Assembly (NCBI GenBank): GCA_963747555.1
Contig: CAVVFZ010000014.1
Span: 1 to 64,000 of the forward strand
Origin: DUZB01 sp963747555
GTDB lineage: Bacteria; Desulfobacterota; DSM-4660; Desulfatiglandales; Desulfatiglandaceae
Reading direction: 5' to 3'
Length of the DNA stretch: 64,000 nucleotides
The position numbers and the translations under genes are program-made. The first letter of the stretch is position 1. The number at the start of each line of letters is the position of its first letter. The notes under the pieces were generated by a model. It saw only the letters and a list, made by a program, of their open reading frames with translations, ran no database searches and was not told the DNA's origin. This document shows, in pieces, positions 35,381 through 45,089 of this stretch.

Positions 35381-36463
35381 CTATACGTCCGTGAAGTCTG
35401 CCGGTGGATTCTTGAGAAACGGCACGAATTTCGTCTTATCGTTTGCTTTGGCATAGGCATCATCCGGGCTTATGATTTTTTTGCTTAAATGTTGCATGAT
35501 GGCATCATCCAAAGTCTGCATTCCGTATTTCATCCCGGTCTGAATCATGGAGGGAATCTGAAAGGTTTTCCCCTCTCTGATAAGATTCCTGACTGCCGGA
35601 TTGGCAATCATAATTTCAAGGGCGGCGACACGGCCCTTCTTATCGATCCTCTTGAACAGGTTTTGGGCAATGACGGCTCTCAAGCCGTCTGAAAGGGTAT
35701 TGCGTATCTGGGCTTGCTCATTGGATGGAAAGACCTCTATAATTCGGTCGACGGTCTTGGCCGCGCTGCTTGTGTGAAGGGTTCCGAAAACCAAATGGCC
35801 GGTAGCCGAAGCTTCAATTGCGAGAGAAATGGTTTCCAGGTCCCGCATTTCACCGACAAGAATGATATCCGGGTCTTCCCTCAATGCCCCTCTCAATGCA
35901 GCGGCAAAGGAGCGTGTGTGTAACCCCACTTCACGGTGATTGATGATTGCCTTGTCGCTCTGATGAACAAATTCAATGGGGTCTTCGACTGTGATGATAT
36001 GATCTTTTCTTGTTTTGTTGGCCTCATCAATGATTGCTGCCAGCGTGGTCGATTTTCCGCTGCCGGTAGGTCCTGTGACCAGCACCAGCCCCCTCGGAAG
36101 TGAAGCGAGCCTTCTGATGACGTTAGGCAATCCCAACTGCTCACAGGTCAGAATATCTGAAGGAATTTCTCTGAAAACCGCTCCGACACCGTTTTTTTGC
36201 TGGAAAAAATTGGCTCGGTAGCGGGCAAGGGATGGGATTTCATAAGCGAAGTCAACGTCGCCTGTTTCTTCGAAAACCTTCACTTTTTCTTCCGGCGCTA
36301 TTTCGTAGATCATCGCCTTGAGACTGTCGTTCTCCAGCACCTTGTATTTGACTCTTTCCAGGTCTCCGTGTATCCGCAGGGCGGGTTGTTGGCCCGACAT
36401 AAGATGAAGGTCTGATGCGTTTTGGTCATGCATCAGTTTAAAAAAGGCATCTATTTGTGCCAT
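35381..36463 (-). CDS. pilT: Type IV pilus retraction ATPase PilT
   Basis: A 360-residue protein (start at ATG 36463, MAQIDAFFKLMHDQNASDLH). The domain order is typical of PilT: N-terminal SDLHLMSGQQPALRIHGDL, Walker A GPTGSGKSTT, Asp box TVEDPIEFVHQ, AIRAG-like SFAAALRGALREDPD, Walker B ILVGEMRDLET and His box GTLHTSSA. It powers pilus retraction at the inner membrane. It is followed on the same strand by the PilU-like gene after 38 bases. Confidence 0.95.
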   Translation of the reverse strand: MAQIDAFFKLMHDQNASDLHLMSGQQPALRIHGDLERVKYKVLENDSLKAMIYEIAPEEKVKVFEETGDVDFAYEIPSLARYRANFFQQKNGVGAVFREIPSDILTCEQLGLPNVIRRLASLPRGLVLVTGPTGSGKSTTLAAIIDEANKTRKDHIITVEDPIEFVHQSDKAIINHREVGLHTRSFAAALRGALREDPDIILVGEMRDLETISLAIEASATGHLVFGTLHTSSAAKTVDRIIEVFPSNEQAQIRNTLSDGLRAVIAQNLFKRIDKKGRVAALEIMIANPAVRNLIREGKTFQIPSMIQTGMKYGMQTLDDAIMQHLSKKIISPDDAYAKANDKTKFVPFLKNPPADFTDV

Positions 36464-36658
36464 GATACCCTCCAATCCATACGGCTTAACCCTGAAAATG
36501 AAATAAGAAATTTCCGCTTTTTTGTTAGCGCTTTCCGACCGAAAGTGCCACGTTACCCGGAAAGATCGAACCTTTCAAATGGGACCCATTATACACAGCA
36601 AGGAACTTGGTTCAACAACAAAATGAAACGAGAGAATTTCCTTTCCCTTTTCTTTTTG

Positions 36659-36685
36659 TTGACAAAGGGTGGTCTATTTTATACC
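36659..36685 (+). promoter_or_regulatory. Candidate promoter in the panB leader
   Basis: TTGACA (36659-36664) is followed by TATACC (36680-36685) with a 15-base spacer, one or two bases shorter than ideal. It would start a leader ending in the terminator at 36885-36922 or reading on into panB. Confidence 0.4.
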
Positions 36686-36884
36686 TTTTATCGCATGGAG
36701 CCTGAAAGGTGATCTGATAATTTTGACGACATCTATTCTGTGGCAGTTCTTTTTATATCCGCAATGTCAACCTTTTGAGGGTTATCCGCCTGGATCGATT
36801 GCGAATGGGACGGGTGCTCTGAAAGGTCTTTTTTTGACTCGTTGGAAGGGCAGGAGTTTTCCAGCAGGTTTTTGTTTGTTATTG

Positions 36885-36922
36885 AAAAGGTCTTTCACTC
36901 TACACGGAAGGCCTTTTTTTTT
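36885..36922 (+). terminator. Rho-independent terminator 96 bases before panB
   Basis: AAAAGGTCTTTC and GGAAGGCCTTTT form a 12-pair stem (two G-U pairs) around the loop ACTCTACAC, followed by a run of T. No gene ends just upstream on the plus strand, so this hairpin terminates a leader or small RNA. It could act as an attenuator of panB. Confidence 0.7.
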
Positions 36923-37018
36923 GCCGTCCATGGAAAGGAGATCTTTGGCGCCTTATCCATAGACTAACCAAGAATTCATCGATCCGGTGACCGACAAATA
37001 TTTAGAGGAGAGTGAACG

Positions 37019-37780
37019 ATGGCTATAAAAAAAAATACGATCAGTTATTTATTTGAAAAAAAAGAGAGTGGAAAGAAAGTAACGATGATGACGGCCTACG
37101 ATTATCCTACAGCCAGGCTGGTGGATCAGGCCGAAATGGACACTATTCTGGTGGGAGATTCTCTGGGGATGGTTGTTTTGGGGTATAATTCAACGGTCCC
37201 GGTTACCATGGATGAGATGATACACCATTGCAAGGCGGTTTGCAGGGGTACGGAAAGAAGCTTTGTCATAGGGGATATGCCGTTTCTTTCTTATCATGTA
37301 AGCGTGGAAAAGGCCGTCGAAAATGCAGGCAGATTCATAAAGGAAGCAGGTTGTGAAGCGGTAAAACTGGAGGGGGGATCGGAAATGGTTCCGGTGGTGG
37401 AGGCGATCGTAAAGGCCGGCATTCCTGTTTGTGCCCATATCGGTCTGACCCCACAGAGCGCTACCAAGCTGAGCGGCTTTAAAGTCCAGGGAAAGGATGC
37501 GGAAAGCGCGAGGGAGCTTGTCCAGGCAGCCAGGGATCTGGAGAAGGCCGGGGCTTTTATGATTGTCCTCGAATGTATTCCCGATCTTGTTGCCGAGAGA
37601 ATAACAAGAGAAGTGGGTATGATCACAATCGGAATCGGTGCAGGCAAGTTTTGTGACGGGCAGGTATTGGTCTATCATGACCTGGTGGGACTGTTCGAAC
37701 GTTTTACACCGAAGATGGTGAAGCAATATGTCAATCTGGCTCCTCAGATTCGGGAGGCCCTTGATTCAATACCGGATTGA
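37019..37780 (+). CDS. panB: 3-methyl-2-oxobutanoate hydroxymethyltransferase
   Basis: A complete 253-residue PanB. Visible are VTMMTAYDYPTARLVDQAE (metal/substrate region), ILVGDSLGMVVLGYNSTVP, AVKLEGG and CAHIGLTPQS, all conserved. PanB adds a hydroxymethyl group from methylene-tetrahydrofolate to alpha-ketoisovalerate, giving ketopantoate, the first committed step of pantothenate and CoA synthesis. The reductase gene panE lies downstream on the same strand. A long leader with promoter and terminator precedes it. Confidence 0.97.
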   Translation: MAIKKNTISYLFEKKESGKKVTMMTAYDYPTARLVDQAEMDTILVGDSLGMVVLGYNSTVPVTMDEMIHHCKAVCRGTERSFVIGDMPFLSYHVSVEKAVENAGRFIKEAGCEAVKLEGGSEMVPVVEAIVKAGIPVCAHIGLTPQSATKLSGFKVQGKDAESARELVQAARDLEKAGAFMIVLECIPDLVAERITREVGMITIGIGAGKFCDGQVLVYHDLVGLFERFTPKMVKQYVNLAPQIREALDSIPD

Positions 37781-38007
37781 TGTGGAGAACGGTGATTTTC
37801 CCGGTCTTGAACATACGTTCGTCATGAGTGCGGAAGAAGCTGAAAAAATTTAAGAAAAGAAAGTGCCCTATTCAAAAAGACCTTGTGACGGAATGGATTG
37901 CCGATACGTATTTTGCTGCTTGGAATTTGAATAGGATACAAAAGAAACCATATCGACCTCCTGAATAGGCCGATCAACCGTTTAAGGAGGTCTGAAAGGG
38001 AAAAACC

Positions 38008-38929
38008 ATGGAATTCGCAGTTGTGGGACCCGGGGCCATGGGATTGCTTTTTGCCGCAAGCCTCAAGAAAGCCGGCCATGGTGTTACGGTGGTGGATTAC
38101 AAACCGGAAAGGGCTGCTGCAATCAGTGAAAACGGGATACGCATCGAGGATGGGTCCGGCGGCTATCGGGTGGATGTGTCTTCGGTAACCGAGGGAAATG
38201 GGCTTCTTCAAGCGGATGCGGTAATCCTGTGCGTCAAGTCTCATAAGACACGCGAGAGTATGCTTGCGCTTTCCTCCCGGCTTGATCCTCAAACGCCTGT
38301 GCTGACTCTCCAGAACGGACTGGGCAATCTGGAGATTATTGAAGAGATCTTCGGCCGGGAAAGGGCTCTGGGAGGGGTGACTTCCGAAGGGGCCATACTT
38401 CTGGGGCCTGGTCACGCAAGGCATGCTGGAAAAGGACAGACGACCATCGGCCCTGTGGGAAAATCAGCCCGAATGATCGTGACCGCTTTCAAGCAAGCCG
38501 GGTTTGAAGCCTCTCGAGGCGGAGTCGGTGGAGAATCTCATCTGGGGAAAGCTGATTGTAAATGTCGGCATCAATGCGCTGGCTGCCATTACAGGGCTCA
38601 AGAATGGTGTTTTGCCGGGCTTGTCGGGAACGAGAGCCGTCATGGAAGAAGCTGTCAAAGAGGCAGTGCAGGTGGCCGGAAAAAAGGGGATAGATCTGCC
38701 TTACGACGACCCCCTTGGTCGCGTGCTGGAGGTGTGTCGGGGAACGTCTGATAATGTTGCTTCCATGCTTCAGGACATATTGAATAAACGGGTTACGGAG
38801 GTGGCATACATTAACGGCGCCATTGTGCGTGAAGGGAAAAAGATCGGTGTCCCTACTCCGGTAAACCATACCCTGACCTGCATTGTGGAGGCATTGCAGG
38901 AAACCTACGACAGAAGGATCTATCAATAA
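38008..38929 (+). CDS. panE: Ketopantoate reductase, frameshifted
   Basis: MEFAVVGPGAMGLLFAASLK is the NADPH-binding Rossmann start. ILCVKSHKTRESML and LTLQNGLGNLEIIEEI are PanE/ApbA signatures. A shift at about 38505-38520 brings the frame into EAESVENLIWGKLIVNVGIN, the C-terminal helical domain with the catalytic lysine of the family and a conserved asparagine. The repaired length is about 306 aa. It reduces ketopantoate to pantoate, following PanB. The single shift may be a sequencing error. Confidence 0.85.
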
Positions 38930-39168
38930 GCCTTCTATTTTTAAACCCTGAATATTGCAGCCATTTCCTATGAAAGTACTCCATAAGTAAAATACTGGCA
39001 CTAACCAACGATCCATTTACCTATCTGCGCTATCCCTTTATGAAATCTGCAAGTTCTCCGCAATTTTTGCCTCCCTGGAAGTTTTCGAAAAAACTCATAT
39101 ATTAAAAAGGTTTTTGGATCGATTATCTGACCACGGTCAGTATTTTTTTAATGGGGTAAGGAGTAGAA

Positions 39169-40210
39169 ATGATGCATCGTTTGCCATTGATCGGTATAAC
39201 CATGGGAGATCCTTCCGGGATTGGACCGGAAATTATTGTAAGGGCATTGAGCATGAACAACAATATGAAGGATTTCTGTCGTCTTGTGGTTCTGGGGGAC
39301 CGTAATGTCCTTTCTTGGGCCATTTCGGCGTCGCCGTTTGAAGATTGCAGAAAGATGAAGATCCGCAACATTTCAAGCCCTGGGGAGGCTGAGGCGAGAA
39401 CCGGCATCATCGATCTCATCTCTGTTTCCGACCTAAAAGAGGGCTCTTTTGTTCCTGCCAGACCTTCCGTTGAGGGAGGGAAGGCCATGGTCCAATATAT
39501 TCTCAGGGCGGTTGAAATGGCCAGGGCAGGGTGACATAGATGCCATGGCGACCTGTCCCATCAGCAAGATCCTGATGCAAAAGGCCGGCTACAGATTTGA
39601 GGGGCACACGCAATTGATTTCCCACTGCACCCGGACAACCGAATATGTGATGATGCTTGCGGGCCAACGGTTGCGCGTGGTGCTGGTGACGATCCATTGC
39701 GGACTGAAAGAAGTCCCCCGTATCCTGACTTCGGAAATGATTCAGAAGACGATACGGATTACGTCAAAGGCGCTGGAGAAGGATTTCGGGATGGAAAATC
39801 CTCGGCTTGCCGTGGCTGCGCTCAATCCCCATGCGGGTGAGTCCTGTCTGTTCGGTTCAGAAGAGAAAGAGGTTATTATTCCTGCTGTTGAGTGGGCGAG
39901 GAGAAATGGATTTCATGTGGAAGGGCCGTTTCCGGCGGATACCCTGTTTTACCGGGCGGCATCCGGAGAATATGATGCAGTGGTGTGCATGTATCATGAT
40001 CAGGGATTGATTCCCCTTAAGCTGCTCCATTTTTCAGATGCTGTAAATGTGACTTTGGGGCTTCCGATCATCAGGACTTCGGTGGATCACGGAACGGCCT
40101 ATGATATTGCCGGAACGGGAAAGGCTGATCCGTCAAGTTTGCTTGCCGCAATCCGAATGGCTGCCGAAATGGCGGGAAACAGGGCAGTGTCCGGGGGGAT
40201 TCAGGGATAG
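39169..40210 (+). CDS. pdxA: 4-hydroxythreonine-4-phosphate dehydrogenase, frameshifted
   Basis: The start LIGITMGDPSGIGPEIIVRAL is the PdxA signature. After one extra G near 39532 (GCAGGGTGAC) the frame continues DIDAMATCPISKILMQKAGY with EGHTQLIS, metal-binding HCGLKEVPR, NPHAGESCLFGSEE and MYHDQGLIPLK. The full protein is about 346 aa. PdxA oxidises 4-phospho-hydroxythreonine in pyridoxal phosphate synthesis; related enzymes also work in other dehydrogenations. It is 4 bases before uvrA. Confidence 0.88.
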
Positions 40211-40213
40211 AAG

Positions 40214-43038
40214 ATGGCGATTGAAACATTAAAAATACGCGGGGCAAGACAGCACAATCTGAAGAATATTTCGCTGGATATTCCCCGCAATAAACTGGTT
40301 GTTATTACCGGTCTGTCAGGATCGGGCAAATCTTCTCTGGCGTTTGATACCATCTATGCCGAAGGACAGCGCAGATATGTGGAATCGCTCTCCGCCTACG
40401 CCAGGCAGTTCCTGGAACAGATGGATAAGCCCGATGTGGATTCTATTGAAGGGCTGTCTCCGGCCATATGTATTGAACAGCGCTCTTCCAGCCGCAACCC
40501 GCGTTCGACGGTGGGAACGGTGACGGAAATATACGATTACCTGCGTGTGCTTTTTGCAAGGGCAGGTCAGCCTTACTGCCCCGAATGCGGTCTTGAAATC
40601 AGTTCTCAGACTACCCAGGAAATTGTGGACCGGGTGCTGGAATTGGAATCGGGAACCAGGATCCAGATCCTGTCCCCGCTCATTGAAGGGCGTAAGGGCG
40701 AATACGTTCAACTTTTCAAGAAATTACGAAGAGACGGTTTTACAAGAGTCCAGGTGGACGGGGAGATCCGGCTTCTTGAAGAAGATATTGCCCTTGAAAA
40801 GAACAGGAAGCATACGATTCGGGTGGTGGTGGATCGACTCATTGTCAAGGATTCCATCCTCAGACGTTTAACGGACTCCATGGAACTGGCGTTAGGGCTC
40901 TCCGACGGCAGGGTTATGGTGGATGCGGTGGGGATGGGGGAATTCTTTTTCAATCAGAAGGCCGCGTGTGCCAAATGCGGTCTGAGTCTTCCCGAAATGA
41001 CACCCCAGATGTTTTCATTCAACAATCCACAGGGGGCTTGTGACGAATGCAATGGTCTTGGCACAAAGCGGTATTTTGATCCTTCACTCGTAGTGCCGGA
41101 TCCCGATCTCTCCCTCAGGATGGGCGCCATTGCTCCCTGGGATACCAGGTATTCAGGCTATTTCAACCAGCTGTTGGAGTCCGTATGCCGACATTACGGC
41201 GTGCGTATGGATACCGGGTTTCAAAGATCTCCCCGAGAAAGTCAAAGAGATTCTTCTTTTTGGCTCCGGGGAAGAGCCTATTCAGTTTGCTCTTGCAAAC
41301 GGTGAACGGAGTCATTCCTATACCCGTCCTTTTGAGGGAGTGATTCCTAATCTTGAAAGACGCTATCACGAGACGGATTCCAACCACGTCCGGGGAAGAA
41401 TCGAAAAATTTATCAGTATGAGGCCATGTCCGGTCTGTCGCGGTGCTCGATTGAAAGCGGTCAGTTTGGCGGTGAAAGTCGGGACGATGGCGATCCATGA
41501 AATTACCGCCTTGTCCATTGAAAATGCCCACGAATTTTTTCAAAAACTGGACCTGGATTCCCGGAAAAAGGCCATAGGGGAAAGGGTATTAAAGGAAATT
41601 CGTGAAAGATTGAGTTTCTTGAGGAGTGTAGGGTTGAACTATCTCAGTCTCGATCGTTCATCCGGAACCCTTTCAGGCGGGGAGGACCAGCGCATCAGAC
41701 TGGCTACGCAAATCAGTTCAGGACTGGCCGGTGTGCTGTATGTGCTGGATGAGCCGAGTATCGGGCTTCATCAAAGAGATAATCTCAGGCTCCTTGAAAA
41801 TTTGAAAAAGCTCAGAGATCTTGGAAATTCCGTGCTGGTTGTGGAGCATGATGCGGAGACGATCCTTGAAGCGGACCATGTGATTGACATGGGGCCGGGC
41901 GCGGGCATAAGGGGCGGTGAGGTGGTTTTTGAAGGCACTCCAAAAAGGCTTCTGGAAGATGAAACTTCCCTGACGGGCCAATACTTGTCCGGAAGAAAGA
42001 ATATTTGTTCCTCCAGGCCCAGGAGAACAGGAAACGGGACTGCCATCATTGTGAAGGGGCGCCAAGGAAAACAATTTAAAGGATATTACCGTGGAGATCC
42101 CCCTCGGCGTTTTTTCCTGCATTACAGGGGTTTCGGGGTCCGGAAAGAGCAGCCTGATCAACGGAATTTTATACCCCGCCCTGTCTCACCGATTATACCG
42201 GTCCAGTCAGAGAATCGGCCGTGTCGACTCTATTAAAGGGATCGAACACCTGGATAAGGTGATCAGTATCGATCAGAGTCCTATCGGGAGAACCCCGCGG
42301 TCGAATCCGGTCACGTATACCGGAGCCTTCACACACATCCGGGAACTGTTTTCCATGCTCCCCGAGTCAAGGGCCAGGGGATATAAACCCGGGCGTTTCA
42401 GTTTCAATGTGAAGGGGGGCAGGTGCGAGGCATGTCAGGGGGACGGGATAAAAAAAATTGAGATGCACTTTCTGCCAGATGTTTATGTGACCTGCGAGTC
42501 ATGCAGGGGACTTCGATATAATCGGGATACCCTGGAAATCAAATACAAGGGAAACAATATCTCCCATGTCCTCAATATGACGATCAATCAGGCTGCCCAA
42601 TTTTTTGAAAACATCCCTGCCATAAGGAATAAGCTGGGGAATTTGATCGATGTGGGGCTTGGCTACGTAAAGCTGGGACAGCAGGCTACGACCCTTTCGG
42701 GCGGTGAGGCCCAGAGAATCAAGCTTTCCAAAGAGTTAAGCAAAAGAAATACGGGAAGGACCCTGTACCTACTGGATGAGCCTACGACGGGACTTCATTT
42801 TGAAGACATCCAGAAGCTGCTCGATGTTTTGAACCATCTCGTGGATCTCAAGAACAGCGTTGTGGTCATAGAACATAATCTGGATGTAATCAAAACTTCT
42901 GATTATATCGTTGATCTCGGGCCGGAAGGGGGCGATGAAGGCGGATATGTGGTGGCTACGGGATCTCCTGAAGAAGTTGCGGAGAACGATGCGTCGTATA
43001 CCGGACGGTTTCTGCGAAAAATTTTGAAAAATTCGTAA
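40214..43038 (+). CDS. uvrA: Excinuclease ABC subunit A, with two frameshifts
   Basis: Three frames together give about 941 aa. Visible are Walker A GLSGSGKSSLAFDTI, zinc fingers (CPECGLEI, CAKCGLSLP, CDECNGLG, CQGDGIKK), signatures LSGGEDQRIRLATQ and LSGGEAQRIKLSKEL, the second P-loop GVSGSGKSSLINGIL and Walker B LYLLDEPTTGLHFED. The shifts are near 41220 and at the G-run near 42056. UvrA is the damage-sensing ATPase of nucleotide excision repair, so two shifts in such a conserved gene point strongly to sequencing error. Confidence 0.92.
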
Positions 43039-43182
43039 AATGGTATCCTATGCGAATTCCCTCGCAGCGAAAAAGACCCCGTGACTCCATTCGTACCATT
43101 GTTTTTGAAAAAGATACGCGAAAATTCGAAACGGTGCAGTTAGAGAGTCACTCCTAAAGGCTGCGGTTGGTTTTTTCTGGGT

Positions 43183-43830
43183 TCATTTTTTTCTTTTTGG
43201 AAGTTGTTCGATATGATAGGCAAGATGTTCAAGCTTTACCGAGAAATCCATATTTTCCACAATGCAGCATTCCGGTGTTCTGACATGTATGGGGGCGAAA
43301 TTAAGGATCGCTTTAACGCCGGCGTCAAAAAGAATGTTTGAAACCCGTTGCGCCATTTGGGGAGGGGTCGTAATCATGCCTATCTCGATACTGCGTTGTG
43401 CGACTATTTCCCGTATTTTTTCTACCGGCTCAATGATCAAACCGTTCGGGAGCTTGGCCCCCACTTTCTCAGGATCCACATCAAAGGCTGCTGCAAGCAC
43501 ATATCCTCTTTTTCTCAGATTATCATTCTGGGCCAGGCTCTTCCCCAGGTTTCCCATCCCCACAATGCACAAGGTCCATTCTCGGTTGGTGGCAAGAATC
43601 TTCTTTATTTCATGCAGAAGATCTCGTACCTCATAACCCACGCCTCGAACACCGAATTCTCCAAAATAGGCCAGATCTTTTCTGACCTGTGCAGGGTTCA
43701 CACCGCATAATTCCGCGAGCCGCTCACTGGAAATGACAGAGGGGCCGGTGTCGACAAGCACCTCCAACGGTCTCGAGTACAGGGCGAGACGCTCGATTGT
43801 GGGATTGGGTATCTTGGCTTTTTCATCCAT
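43183..43830 (-). CDS. rex: Redox-sensing transcriptional repressor Rex
   Basis: A 215-residue Rex. The N-terminal winged helix contains RLALYSRPLEVLVDTGPSVI and CGVNPAQVRKDLAYFGEFG (recognition helix). The NADH-binding Rossmann domain has CIVGMGNLGKSLAQ, and NFAPIHVRTPECC is near the end. Rex senses the NADH/NAD ratio and represses energy metabolism genes when NADH is low. A Rex-type operator lies just upstream (43856-43873), so autoregulation is likely. The start may instead be a GTG at 43842. Confidence 0.95.
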   Translation of the reverse strand: MDEKAKIPNPTIERLALYSRPLEVLVDTGPSVISSERLAELCGVNPAQVRKDLAYFGEFGVRGVGYEVRDLLHEIKKILATNREWTLCIVGMGNLGKSLAQNDNLRKRGYVLAAAFDVDPEKVGAKLPNGLIIEPVEKIREIVAQRSIEIGMITTPPQMAQRVSNILFDAGVKAILNFAPIHVRTPECCIVENMDFSVKLEHLAYHIEQLPKRKK

Positions 43831-43855
43831 TACGCGAAGCACGGTATAAACAATA

Positions 43856-43873
43856 TTGTGAAATAAGGCACAT
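43856..43873 (-). promoter_or_regulatory. Rex operator (ROP-type box)
   Basis: TTGTG-N8-CACAT matches the Rex consensus TTGTG-N8-CACAA at 9 of 10 outer positions. It lies 14-26 bases upstream of the two possible rex starts and between the atpE terminator and rex. Confidence 0.7.
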
Positions 43874-43881
43874 GGACAAAG

Positions 43882-43914
43882 AAAAAAAGCGAGGACCCGG
43901 AAACAGGTCCTCGC
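43882..43914 (-). terminator. Rho-independent terminator after atpE
   Basis: On the minus strand GCGAGGACC and GGTCCTCGC form a perfect 9-pair stem with an 8-base loop, followed by seven T residues. It starts 17 bases past the atpE stop and isolates rex from read-through. Confidence 0.9.
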
Positions 43915-43931
43915 TCTGTTTTATAGGATGA

Positions 43932-44315
43932 TTATGCGCCCAGGGATTTGACGATAAGTTCGTGCATACCGCCAAGATCCGGAATCTTGAAAACAAGAAT
44001 AAAGCAGATGACCAGTGCATAGATACAGAGTGACTCGATCAGAGCCAGACCGATAATCATGGTGGTCATGATTTTTCCGCCTGCTTCCGGGTTTCTGGCT
44101 GTTCCCTGCAGAGCACCGTTAATGGCATTACCCATGCCGATGCCGGTACCAAGTGCAGCCATACCGATACCGATACCACAAGCAAGAGCGATTCCAAAAA
44201 ATACCCACAGACCGGCGGCCTTAACTATGGCGTCACCTTCGGCTGCAAATGCCATGGATGCCCCACCGAGCAACAGTATGGATGAAAGTACCCCGATAAA
44301 AGTTTTCTTAGACAT
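43932..44315 (-). CDS. atpE: ATP synthase subunit c, with N-terminal signal-like extension
   Basis: A 127-residue proteolipid. The N-terminus (MSKKTFIGVLSSILLLGGAS, then MAFAAEG) looks like a cleavable signal peptide, so the mature protein would be about 100 aa. Helix 1 is LACGIGIGMAALGTGIGMG, the loop is TARNPEAGG, and helix 2 is GLALIESLCIYALVI with the ion-binding glutamate. The ESxxxY triad resembles sodium-binding c subunits, but the usual helix 1 glutamine is methionine here, so the coupling ion is uncertain. It has its own terminator and is separated from atpB by another hairpin. Confidence 0.93.
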   Translation of the reverse strand: MSKKTFIGVLSSILLLGGASMAFAAEGDAIVKAAGLWVFFGIALACGIGIGMAALGTGIGMGNAINGALQGTARNPEAGGKIMTTMIIGLALIESLCIYALVICFILVFKIPDLGGMHELIVKSLGA

Positions 44316-44355
44316 GTGATCCTCCTTTCATTAAATTTATTGGTTGGCCTTCTTC

Positions 44356-44390
44356 AAAAAAACCAGGTCCATCCGAATGGAGACGGACCT
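44356..44390 (-). terminator. Hairpin between atpB and atpE
   Basis: Minus strand: AGGTCCGTC and GATGGACCT form a 9-pair stem around TCCATTCG, followed by GG and seven T. It sits in the 82-base gap between atpB and atpE and could reduce read-through or stabilise the ends, allowing separate expression of the high-copy c subunit. Confidence 0.65.
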
Positions 44391-44396
44391 TTTTCG

Positions 44397-45086
44397 CTAA
44401 TGTGCATGTTCCATGGCGCCTACAAAATACATGGTGGAAAGAAGCATGAAAACGAGCGCCTGAATGAAGCAAACTAAAATACCGAGGAACATGATGGGCA
44501 ACGGTGCAAGGTAGAGTCCCGCAAGTCCGAAAAGGATGGCGAGAACCATCTCCTTTCCGAAAATATTTCCAAATAGCCGAACACTCAGGGACATGATACG
44601 GGCGAAGTGACCGATTAACTCAATGGGGAGCATGAGAGGCGCCAGCCACCATACAGGTCCCAGAAAGTGTTTGATATATTTTACACCATGAAACTTTATC
44701 CCTATGGCATGGGTATAGATGAATGTGCATAAGGCAAGTGCCAGGGTTGTGTTCAGATTTGCGGTAGGGGAAAACATCCCGGGGATCAGACCAATCATAT
44801 TTGCAACGAGAATGAACAGGAATATGGTTGCAATATAAGGAAAAAAGAACCTTCCTTCCGGTCCGGTTATCTCCACCATGAAATTTTCAAGGCCGCTTAT
44901 GATGATTTCGAAAAAGTTCTGCCCCTTTGAGGGAATAATTTTGACCTGTTTGACAAGAACAAGGGCGCTGATGATAAGAATAAGCATGGTCAGCCAGGTG
45001 TAATTCACATGGGAGTATGCTTTTGCAAAGTGCTCCAGCCCCATGGCAGATAAGATGGCATCAATGAAAAAAATCGGATGTTCCAT
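44397..45086 (-). CDS. atpB: ATP synthase subunit a
   Basis: A 229-residue membrane protein with 5-6 helices. The essential arginine is in SVRLFGNIFG; GLIPGMFSPTANLNTT and LPIELIGHFARI are conserved flanking features. Subunit a forms the ion half-channels against the c-ring. It follows atpI by 3 bases and precedes atpE. No F1 subunit genes are in this window, matching the split F0/F1 arrangement seen in many deltaproteobacteria. Confidence 0.95.
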   Translation of the reverse strand: MEHPIFFIDAILSAMGLEHFAKAYSHVNYTWLTMLILIISALVLVKQVKIIPSKGQNFFEIIISGLENFMVEITGPEGRFFFPYIATIFLFILVANMIGLIPGMFSPTANLNTTLALALCTFIYTHAIGIKFHGVKYIKHFLGPVWWLAPLMLPIELIGHFARIMSLSVRLFGNIFGKEMVLAILFGLAGLYLAPLPIMFLGILVCFIQALVFMLLSTMYFVGAMEHAH

Positions 45087-45089
45087 AAA

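Larger units (their letters stand above)
36464..37018. other. Divergent intergenic region between pilT and panB
   Basis: About 555 bases without a supported protein gene. It contains a candidate promoter (36659-36685) and a strong terminator (36885-36922), both reading toward panB, so a short transcript of about 230 bases could be made here. Small frames over it lack family resemblance. Confidence 0.6.

Noticed and set aside
36669..36962. Plus-strand 97-codon frame in the panB leader
   Set aside because: It runs straight through the terminator hairpin and has no family match; a non-coding leader is more consistent.
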